Source: Pseudomonas multiresinivorans
Lineage (GTDB): Bacteria; Pseudomonadota; Gammaproteobacteria; Pseudomonadales; Pseudomonadaceae
Length of the DNA: 64,000 nt
NCBI RefSeq assembly: GCF_012971725.1
Contig: NZ_CP048833.1
Location: forward strand, 6,453,593-6,517,592
Direction: 5' to 3'
Below the pieces are notes generated by a model. The model did no database searches and was not told where the DNA came from. It was given only the letters and a program-made list of their open reading frames with translations. Position 1 is the stretch's first letter. Every line of letters begins with the position of its first letter. This document shows, piece by piece, positions 25,082 through 30,003 of the stretch. Made by a program: the position numbers and the translations under genes.

Positions 25082-25128
25082 GGCCGCGCCCTCCGCCACT
25101 CGGGGTGCGCACAGGAATCTTTGCCCAT
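25078..25128 (-). CDS. Possible 16-residue coupling ORF upstream of gene W
   Basis: ATG at 25126-25128 with TGGAG 8 nt upstream; product MGKDSCAHPEWRRARP. The stop TGA overlaps the start ATG of W (ATGA). It may pass ribosomes to W after the hairpin at 25151-25169, since W lacks a strong separate ribosome-binding site. It could be chance: it is short and no family is recognised. Confidence 0.35.
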   Translation of the reverse strand: MGKDSCAHPEWRRARP

Positions 25129-25150
25129 GGCAGGTCTCCAGAAATGCAAA

Positions 25151-25169
25151 GGCCCGCACATGGCGGGCC
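25151..25169 (-). terminator. Terminator-like hairpin between genes V and W
   Basis: Stem GGCCCGC / GCGGGCC (7 bp, 5-nt loop) with TTTGCATTT following on the transcript strand, 21 bp after the V stop. The weak U-tract suggests partial termination or an mRNA-processing hairpin. Confidence 0.5.
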
Positions 25170-25190
25170 CGGGTTGAAAATCGACATTCG

Positions 25191-25754
25191 TCAGTGGGTG
25201 TGGTGATTGCTGTTGCCGGCGGTGTCCATGATCGAACCGGTGCTGCTGATATTGCCGTTCACCGTCAGCGCTCCCTTGATGTTCACCGGCCCGGTCAGCT
25301 GGATATTCGCGGCAGTGACGGTCACCGCCCCCGGATCGATCACCACCTGGGTGCCCCCGACCTTCACCGTTGCACTGCCGGCAGGCAGTTGCAGGTCGTA
25401 GCGATGCGCCTGCCAGTCGTAGCTCAACACCGCGCCATCGGGGAAATGCCAGCTCTCCACCTCGCCGCGATTGTTCGGTGCAGCCGCTGCCGCGCCGAAC
25501 AAGCCGGGCACGAAGGTGCCCATCGCGGCCATGCCTGACGGGCTCAGCAATACGCCCTGCTCGCCCAGGCTCGGCGCGCGCCAGTGCCGAGCGGCACCAG
25601 CGGCCTGTGCATGCCAGCGCACCCAGGCGCTGGTCCACTCGCCGGACCGCACACGCACCCGCGCTGCCGCCAGGTCCACCGCTACCACCTCGCATGGCAT
25701 GACCAGCGCGGCCAGCATGCGGTCGTGCTCGGCGCTCACGTAGTCCTGGTTCAT
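25191..25754 (-). CDS. Baseplate spike protein V
   Basis: 187 residues, P2 gpV-like puncturing spike. The OB-fold N-terminal part (GEQGVLLSPSGMAAMGTFVPGLF) is followed by a repetitive beta-helix (TVKVGGTQVVIDPGAVTVTA, then NIQLTGPVNIKGALTVNG). It ends ..NSNHHTH; an HxH iron-binding tip is known for gpV. The start overlaps the preceding gene by 4 nt. Confidence 0.9.
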   Translation of the reverse strand: MNQDYVSAEHDRMLAALVMPCEVVAVDLAAARVRVRSGEWTSAWVRWHAQAAGAARHWRAPSLGEQGVLLSPSGMAAMGTFVPGLFGAAAAAPNNRGEVESWHFPDGAVLSYDWQAHRYDLQLPAGSATVKVGGTQVVIDPGAVTVTAANIQLTGPVNIKGALTVNGNISSTGSIMDTAGNSNHHTH

Positions 25755-26281
25755 TGCAGCGCTCCAGGGTCGAAGTAGTCGTCCTCATGACCGGGACCGG
25801 TCTCGGGATCGAACCCCAGCACCAGGCTGCCCGGCGGCTGGTCTTCCCAAGGCCATTCCGTTTCACCGAGCAATACCGGTTGCTGCCACTCGACCAGCCA
25901 GGCCCGGCACGTCGCCAGCGCCGGACTCTCGCTGTCCGGCTGGGCCTGGATGAAGCTGACCGGCTCCAGTTCCAGCCCCCAGTTCTGCGCGCGCAACAGC
26001 ATGGCCAGCGCGGCGACGTTGCGCAGTGCAAAAGCCTCGGATTGCGCGTTATCTTTTGCTACCAGAATGCGCGCCTGGAGCCGGCAGACTAGAGCTGTCT
26101 GCCCATTGCCGGGATCGCGGCCGGGCAGCAGGCCGGCGTACTCCAGCGCCAGCGCAGGAAGTGTCGCCGGTGCTTGCTTGAGTGGGCCACGCAGAAAGGC
26201 GCCGATCTCGGTCAATCGCGTGGATAGCGCCTGCTCCACCGTGTCGAGCAGCAGGGCGAGGGTCAAAGGTTGTTCGGACAT
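25751..26281 (-). CDS. Conserved tailocin protein of unknown role (between holin and spike)
   Basis: 176 residues starting MSEQPLTLALLLDTVEQALSTRLTEIG. The position matches the PA0615-type gene of R-pyocins. No catalytic motif is seen. The sequence mixes helical and beta-prone segments, fitting a tail-completion or baseplate accessory protein. Of two close in-frame starts I prefer ATG 26279-26281, which has AAGGAGA 6 nt upstream. Its stop overlaps the start of V by 4 nt. Confidence 0.65.
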   Translation of the reverse strand: MSEQPLTLALLLDTVEQALSTRLTEIGAFLRGPLKQAPATLPALALEYAGLLPGRDPGNGQTALVCRLQARILVAKDNAQSEAFALRNVAALAMLLRAQNWGLELEPVSFIQAQPDSESPALATCRAWLVEWQQPVLLGETEWPWEDQPPGSLVLGFDPETGPGHEDDYFDPGALQ

Positions 26282-26298
26282 GTCGTCTCCTTGAAGCA

Positions 26299-26643
26299 TC
26301 ACTCTTGTCCGCGCTCGCTTGGCGGCAGTTCGCAGACGCCCAGGCGCTTCGCCGCCCAGCGCTCATAGAGGCCGACGGCGATCTCCGCGCCGGCCGCCGC
26401 AGTCAGGCTGCCGATGGCCGCGGCCAGCGTCAGCGAGGCCCCGCAGGACATGGCCAGGAACATCACCGCCATGCCACAGACGATGGAAGCGCCGGAGCGC
26501 AGCGCCAGGCGTCGCAGCAATCGCCAGCCGCCCAGGCCCGCCTTGTCGGCGCGCCACATTTCACCGCTGATGCCGCCCGCCACCGCGAGCAGGATCAGCC
26601 CCCACAAAGGCACATCGGCCAGGGTCTGAGGTTCGTTGCCCAT
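26299..26643 (-). CDS. Holin
   Basis: 114 residues with three likely membrane segments: LWGLILLAVAGGISG, IVCGMAVMFLAMSCG and LTLAAAIGSLTAAAGAEIAVG. The tail is charged (ERWAAKRLG..PPSERGQE). Position as first late gene matches R-pyocins (PA0614). It would let the endolysin reach the periplasm. RBS AAGGTGAG precedes the ATG at 26641-26643. A hairpin-rich leader of about 240 nt precedes it. Confidence 0.82.
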   Translation of the reverse strand: MGNEPQTLADVPLWGLILLAVAGGISGEMWRADKAGLGGWRLLRRLALRSGASIVCGMAVMFLAMSCGASLTLAAAIGSLTAAAGAEIAVGLYERWAAKRLGVCELPPSERGQE

Positions 26644-26663
26644 TGGCTCACCTTGGATAAAGA

Positions 26664-26679
26664 CGCCCGCGAACGGGCG
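26664..26679 (-). terminator. Hairpin just before the holin start
   Basis: CGCCCG / CGGGCG (6 bp, tetraloop) followed on the transcript strand by TCTTTATC, 21 bp before the holin ATG. Another palindrome (CCGGC/GCCGG) lies at 26683-26700. They may attenuate late transcription or fold the leader. Confidence 0.4.
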
Positions 26680-26768
26680 AAACCGGCGGCTATCAGCCGG
26701 CCGGGGATCACTGCCGGCAAGCTCGCCGGCCGCCCGCCGAATCGGCGGTTCAAAAAAACGCGGGCATG

Positions 26769-26798
26769 AAAAAGCCCGGCGCTGAGGCCGGGCTTTTC
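26769..26798. terminator. Strong intrinsic terminator in the late-operon leader
   Basis: Perfect 11-bp stem (AAAAGCCCGGC / GCCGGGCTTTT) with a 6-nt loop and U-tract potential in both directions. It lies after the GNAT gene and the P-box, about 125 bp before the holin. Any transcript started at the P-box region must cross it to express the late genes. Confidence 0.8.
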
Positions 26799-26886
26799 GG
26801 GGTTTCGCGTTGTGCTCCCTGGGGACGCACCTTTACAAGAATGACTACTTTTTACCCCCCGATTCCCGCCGGAACAAGGCTTCTTA

Positions 26887-26923
26887 GGGAATGCGCTGCA
26901 ATACGCAGATGACACACCGCAAT
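26887..26923 (-). promoter_or_regulatory. Putative PrtN-binding P-box upstream of late genes
   Basis: On the transcript strand ATTGCGGTGT (26914-26923), ATTGCAG (26896-26902) and ATTCCC (26887-26892) recur at 21 and 10 bp, about two turns and one turn of helix. The P-box described for P. aeruginosa pyocin promoters is a repeat of ATTG-N2/3-GT-N2/3. The match is partial. Location just upstream of the late genes supports it. A precise -10 cannot be assigned. Confidence 0.5.
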
Positions 26924-26959
26924 GTGCCGCCGAAACGCCGAAATCCAGCGTCTGAAATT

Positions 26960-27433
26960 TCAGAGCACCTTGCTCATCAGCACGGTGGTAAAGCCGCTGT
27001 GCCACTCCTCATCCGGGTAGAAATCGACCTCCGCATAGCCCTGCTTGCCATAGAAAGCGCGCGCCTGCTGGTTGAAGGTGTCGGTCTCCAGCCGGGCCCG
27101 GGCGAAACCTGCTGCGCGGATATTCCGCTCCGCGTGATCCAGCAACACAGCACCAATGCCGCGGCGCTGCTGGCCGGGTGAGACGTGCAGGGCATCGATG
27201 AAGTCGTCGCGCCAATCGAGCAGGCCGACGATCTCGCCATCGATGCAGGCGACCTGGAAATGCGGCAGGCGCTCGCGCAAATAGGCGACGGTATGTGCGG
27301 AAGACTCGAAGCGCGCGATGGCTTGGGCACTGAGCGCGGGCTTCCAGGTGGCTTCATAGGTTTCGCCGAGGATGCGCAGGATGGCATCGGCGTCGACCGG
27401 TTCTGCGCGGCGGAGAAGAATAGGCGTTTTCAT
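26960..27433 (-). CDS. GNAT-family N-acetyltransferase (cargo gene in tailocin locus)
   Basis: 157 residues starting MKTPILLRRAEPVDADAI, with the acetyl-CoA site motif QQRRGIGAVLLDHAERNIRAAG and the C-terminal FYGKQGYAEVDF. Substrate unknown. It lies between the Q-like gene and the late genes, a place with no counterpart in the PAO1 R-pyocin as I recall it. Hairpins bound it on both sides (27472-27498 and 26769-26798), and the late P-box lies immediately downstream of its stop. This looks like an insertion of an independent gene (moron). Confidence 0.82.
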   Translation of the reverse strand: MKTPILLRRAEPVDADAILRILGETYEATWKPALSAQAIARFESSAHTVAYLRERLPHFQVACIDGEIVGLLDWRDDFIDALHVSPGQQRRGIGAVLLDHAERNIRAAGFARARLETDTFNQQARAFYGKQGYAEVDFYPDEEWHSGFTTVLMSKVL

Positions 27434-27471
27434 GGGGCGCGAGCATAGCTCAAGGCACCCCGTGGAATGCA

Positions 27472-27498
27472 CGAAGCCCGGCGCAGGGCCGGGCTTCG
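27472..27498. terminator. Perfect hairpin between Q-like gene and GNAT gene
   Basis: 11-bp perfect stem (CGAAGCCCGGC / GCCGGGCTTCG) with a 5-nt loop, 18 bp after the stop of the Q-like gene. There is no U-tract, so terminator activity is uncertain. The GCCCGGC core resembles that of the hairpin at 26769-26798. Confidence 0.5.
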
Positions 27499-27516
27499 GA
27501 GAAGGGCAGGAAGGAC

Positions 27517-27876
27517 TCAGGCGACGCGGCGCATCAGTCGCGACTGGATGCTCTGGTGCGCCACATGCAGGCGCAGATAGAAGGTGTTGCGGCTGCAGCG
27601 GCAGTGCCGGTACTTCTGTGCGGCTTCGCTGTCGCGGTTGAGGTAGTGCTCCGTGACCACATCCTTCTGCTCGTCCGGCAACTGGTTGATGATCAGGTCC
27701 AGTTCGGCGACGCGGTCGAGGATCACCTTGCTACCCCGGGTGCCGCGGATCATTTCGCCCTTGTTGGCGATCATCATCGCCAGGAGGTTGCCGCCGGCGT
27801 AACCACCGCCCGCGCTACCCGGATTGTGCATTTCCTCGGCCCAGAGCTTGAGCATTTCATCGATCGGCTTGATCAC
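27517..27876 (-). CDS. PA0613-type protein, putative Q-like antiterminator
   Basis: 119 residues from GTG 27874-27876 (AGGGAG 7 nt upstream). The N-terminal half is of unknown fold (MIKPIDEMLKLWAEEMHNPG). The C-terminal half has a sigma-region-4-like helix-turn-helix: LIINQLPDEQKDVVTEHYL, then YRHCRCSRNTFYLRLHVAHQ. This resembles phage Q-type antitermination proteins by pattern. Antiterminator function is inference, supported by terminators in the late operon. Co-transcribed with ptrB (19 bp gap). Confidence 0.6.
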   Translation of the reverse strand: MIKPIDEMLKLWAEEMHNPGSAGGGYAGGNLLAMMIANKGEMIRGTRGSKVILDRVAELDLIINQLPDEQKDVVTEHYLNRDSEAAQKYRHCRCSRNTFYLRLHVAHQSIQSRLMRRVA

Positions 27877-27895
27877 GGCATTGCTCCCTGGCGGC

Positions 27896-28105
27896 TCAGT
27901 GCCGCCGCTCCAGTTCGTCCATTGCCTGGCAGTCGATGCACCGCGTGCAGCCCGGCGCGGCCAGTCGACGTGCGGGTGGAATATCGTCGCCGCAGTCTTC
28001 GCAATACTCGGCGGAGCTGACCGCCAGGCGAGAGCGGCGGCTGTGCAGCAGGTCTTCGATCCGGTCGAGCACCAGGTCGTTGGCGTAGTCAGCGATATCA
28101 GCCAC
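27896..28105 (-). CDS. ptrB: PtrB-like DksA/TraR zinc-finger protein
   Basis: 69 residues with a C4 zinc finger: Cys35-x2-Cys38 ... Cys53-x2-Cys56, preceded by a short helix. PtrB in P. aeruginosa is induced when PrtR is inactivated and represses type III secretion. The GTG start (28103-28105) has GGAGGTG upstream and overlaps the end of a small upstream ORF. Divergent from prtR, the same arrangement as in P. aeruginosa. Confidence 0.85.
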   Translation of the reverse strand: MADIADYANDLVLDRIEDLLHSRRSRLAVSSAEYCEDCGDDIPPARRLAAPGCTRCIDCQAMDELERRH

Positions 28106-28166
28106 GGCGCACCTCCGTATCGACGGCGTGTGCGCAATGCCCGGCGTGTTGCAGGTGTTGATTCAT
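28098..28166 (-). CDS. Possible 22-residue His-rich ORF coupled to ptrB
   Basis: ATG 28164-28166 is preceded by the strongest Shine-Dalgarno in this region (CCAGGAGGACCTTC-ATG). The product begins MNQHLQHAGHCAHAVDTEV, with four His and one Cys. Its stop TGA lies 3-8 nt past the ptrB GTG, so ribosomes ending here could reinitiate at ptrB. No family is recognised. It may be a leader peptide or a real microprotein. Confidence 0.45.
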   Translation of the reverse strand: MNQHLQHAGHCAHAVDTEVRRG

Positions 28167-28179
28167 GAAGGTCCTCCTG

Positions 28180-28412
28180 GCGACCTGCCCTCCGTGGTCG
28201 CCGAGCCTTCGGTCGGCCTGTGGTGGTCAGTCGCGATCTGTTCGTCGCGGACGCCTGACCATCGTGGCGGCGTCCCTTGCCGTTGCGCGGGCAGCACCTC
28301 CCTGGCCTGCCCGCGCCCTCCAGCCTGCGCCGCGCATCGCGGTTCGCAGGCAACCCGCAGCGTCCTTGCCGCGGTGAGGGGGAAGCCGTTCGCCTCCCTT
28401 CAGCCGAACCGG
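28180..28412 (-). ncRNA. Structured GC-rich leader upstream of ptrB, C4-antisense-RNA-like
   Basis: No convincing gene lies here, but the transcript strand folds into strong hairpins. One is GCGCGGGCAG / CTGCCCGCGC (28285-28294 with 28307-28316), a perfect 10-bp stem whose loop shows AGGGAGGTG. Another is GCGGGTTGCCTGCGAACCGC near 28330-28350. GGAGG-type purine motifs recur at about 28173, 28190, 28300, 28316 and 28396. C4-type antisense RNAs of P1/P4-like phages sit in similar leaders and pair loops with SD regions. Assignment is by resemblance only. Confidence 0.4.
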
Positions 28413-28449
28413 TATTCATCTCTTCGGTCGGCTGCTGGTTTTTATGATT

Positions 28450-28485
28450 ACAACTATAGCTATACTTAGTCAACACCAAAGCTAT
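28450..28485. promoter_or_regulatory. Putative PrtR operators in the ptrB-prtR intergenic region
   Basis: Two tandem motifs: O1 ACAAC-TATA-GCTAT (28450-28463) and O2 AACAC-CAAA-GCTAT (28472-28485). O1 matches the site across the prtN promoter (ACAAC-CTTT-GCTAT). On the leftward strand TTGACT (28468-28473), a 17-bp spacer and TAATCA (28445-28450) form a possible ptrB promoter enclosing O1. Rightward, TATACT (28461-28466) could be the prtR -10, with a poor -35. Confidence 0.55.
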
Positions 28486-28519
28486 TTACAGCCTACAACC
28501 CAGGAGGTAGAGTGCCCCC

Positions 28520-29290
28520 ATGGAAAACCCACCCTCATCGACGCTGGCAGACCGCCTCAAACAGGCGATGGCCTCGCGTAACCTGAAGCAGGAAACCCTG
28601 GCTGAAGCTGCCGGGGTTTCGCAGAACACCATCCACAAGCTGACCTCGGGAAAGGCGCAGAGCACGCGCAAGCTGATCGAGATCGCCAGCGCCCTGGGCG
28701 TCTCGCCGACCTGGCTGGCCACCGGCGAAGGTTCGCCGGCGGCCAGCACCAGCACGCCGGTAGTGCGCCCGGCCGATGGCAGCCCGCTACGGCTGGAACC
28801 GCTGCACCCATGGGATAGCGACACACCGCTGGACGAGGACGAAGTGGAACTACGCCTGTACAAGGAAGTGGAACTGGCAGCCGGCGCCGGCCGCACCGCG
28901 GTGCGCGAGATAGAGGGGCGCAAGCTGCGTTTCTCGTACGCCACCTTGCGCGCGGCGGGAGTCGACCCAGCGGCGGCGATCTGTGCCCAGCTCACCGGCA
29001 ACAGCATGGAGCCGCTGATCATGGATGGCTCCACCATCGGCATCGACACGGCCACCACGCACATCACCGACGGCGAGATCTACGCCCTGGAGCACGAAGG
29101 CATGCTGCGGGTGAAGTTCGTCTATCGCCTGCCTGGCGGCGGCATCCGCCTGCGCAGCTTCAACCGCGACGAATACCCTGACGAGGAATACCCGGCGGAG
29201 CAGTTCGACAGCGGGCAGATCCGCATGATCGGCTGGGTGTTCTGGTGGTCGACGGTGCGCCATCGCCGCGCACCGACCCTGGTTCGCTGA
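28520..29290 (+). CDS. prtR: PrtR-like pyocin repressor (LexA/CI-type autocleavable)
   Basis: 256 residues. N-terminal helix-turn-helix (about 22-45: KQETLAEAAGVSQNTIHKLT). C-terminal S24 peptidase domain with catalytic Ser162 (GNSMEP) and Lys199 (LRVKFVYR). An Ala-Gly cleavage bond lies near 121-122 (ELAAGAGR). After DNA damage RecA filaments would stimulate self-cleavage, freeing prtN and ptrB. AGGAGG lies 12 nt before the ATG. It is divergent from ptrB and followed by its own terminator. Confidence 0.9.
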   Translation: MENPPSSTLADRLKQAMASRNLKQETLAEAAGVSQNTIHKLTSGKAQSTRKLIEIASALGVSPTWLATGEGSPAASTSTPVVRPADGSPLRLEPLHPWDSDTPLDEDEVELRLYKEVELAAGAGRTAVREIEGRKLRFSYATLRAAGVDPAAAICAQLTGNSMEPLIMDGSTIGIDTATTHITDGEIYALEHEGMLRVKFVYRLPGGGIRLRSFNRDEYPDEEYPAEQFDSGQIRMIGWVFWWSTVRHRRAPTLVR

Positions 29291-29309
29291 GCGTCGCATG
29301 CTGGTCATG

Positions 29310-29331
29310 AACCCCGCTTCGGCGGGGTTTT
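29310..29331 (+). terminator. Intrinsic terminator after prtR
   Basis: AACCCCGC-TTCG-GCGGGGTT followed by TTCTC; 8-bp stem with UUCG tetraloop. It separates prtR from the prtN promoter that begins 14 bp further on. Confidence 0.85.
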
Positions 29332-29344
29332 CTCTGCGCGGCGA

Positions 29345-29373
29345 TTGAAAAGAAATACAACCTTTGCTATATT
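29345..29373 (+). promoter_or_regulatory. prtN promoter with overlapping PrtR-type operator
   Basis: -35 TTGAAA (29345-29350), 17-bp spacer, -10 TATATT (29368-29373): a near-consensus sigma-70 promoter. The motif ACAAC-CTTT-GCTAT (29357-29370) fills the spacer and enters the -10. The same motif lies at 28450-28463 beside prtR. A repressor here would block RNA polymerase directly, as expected for PrtR control of prtN. Confidence 0.7.
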
Positions 29374-29411
29374 TTCTCCTGTCGCCACCACCATCGGAAC
29401 AGGAGAGTCCC

Positions 29412-29738
29412 ATGCAGTCGACCGCCGATATTCGCCCCGCCCCGCGCCCGGAGACGGTGAGCCTGGTGTATCAGATCTTCGGAGACGTCCTGGTGCCGCT
29501 GGAGCAGGTACGCGAGCGCTGGTTCCGCAACCTGAACCGGGAGAATTTCAGCAAGGCACTGTCCTGCGGCCGCATCGCCCTGCCGGTGACCACGTTGGAT
29601 GACAGCCACAAGGCGATGCAGTACGTCGCGGTGGATCATCTCGCTGCGTATGTGGAGGAGCGCTCGCAGCAGGCGAATGCTGCCTTGGTTCAGCGCAAGT
29701 CGGGTCTTCAGGTGATGGAGGCGCGCCAGGCCGGGTGA
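29412..29738 (+). CDS. prtN: PrtN-like pyocin activator
   Basis: 108 residues of the pyocin activator family: LVYQIFGDVLVPLEQVRERW, then LSCGRIALPVTTLDDSHK and VAVDHLAAYVEER, like P. aeruginosa PrtN, which binds P-boxes and turns on pyocin genes. The ATG at 29412 follows AGGAGAG. An in-frame frame extension upstream starts inside the promoter -10 and is rejected. Confidence 0.88.
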   Translation: MQSTADIRPAPRPETVSLVYQIFGDVLVPLEQVRERWFRNLNRENFSKALSCGRIALPVTTLDDSHKAMQYVAVDHLAAYVEERSQQANAALVQRKSGLQVMEARQAG

Positions 29739-29748
29739 TCAGGCTCTT

Positions 29749-29826
29749 GTAGGAGCGAGCTTGCTCGCGAACGGCGTTGGCCGGGTGCTCCGATGTTGAT
29801 CGGTTCGCGAGCAAGCTCGCTCCTAC
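29749..29826. repeat. REP doublet, 'GTAGGAGCGAGC' family
   Basis: Inverted pair of the same 22-nt REP as at 9813-9888, spaced about 34 bp, just after prtN. Confidence 0.9.
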
Positions 29827-29879
29827 ACAGAGCAGCCGGCGACTGCGCGAAAGCCGAGTCAGGGAACCTGATGTATCGC

Positions 29880-29954
29880 GTAGGAGCGGACTCCGTCCGC
29901 GATAGCTCCCGGCGCGACTCGTAGCTGGATATCGCGGACGGAGTCCGCTCCTAC
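29880..29954. repeat. REP doublet, 'GTAGGAGCGGACTCCG' family
   Basis: Inverted pair of a second REP type (GTAGGAGCGGACTCCGTC... and complement), spaced about 30 bp. A diverged copy is at 59439-59509. Confidence 0.88.
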
Positions 29955-29961
29955 GAAAAGA

Positions 29962-29987
29962 AAAAGCCCCGCCGAAGCGGGGCTTTT
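29962..29987. terminator. Bidirectional intrinsic terminator after trpE
   Basis: 11-bp stem AAAAGCCCCGC / GCGGGGCTTTT with a tetraloop (UUCG on the trpE transcript), then TTTCTTTTT. It lies 16 bp after the trpE stop. Confidence 0.9.
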
Positions 29988-30003
29988 CAGTCGAGTCAGC
30001 GAC

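Larger units (their letters stand above)
29739..30003. other. prtN-trpE intergenic region, two REP doublets and a terminator
   Basis: The 265 bp are almost filled by a 'GCGAGC' REP doublet, a 'GCGGACTCCGTCC' REP doublet and the trpE terminator. No gene is seen. This is the right-hand junction of the tailocin locus with the trp region. Confidence 0.8.

Noticed and set aside
27877..28479. Long leftward frame running into the Q-like gene from 28479
   Set aside because: It crosses ptrB in another frame and lacks homology. The GTG at 27876 is the supported start.
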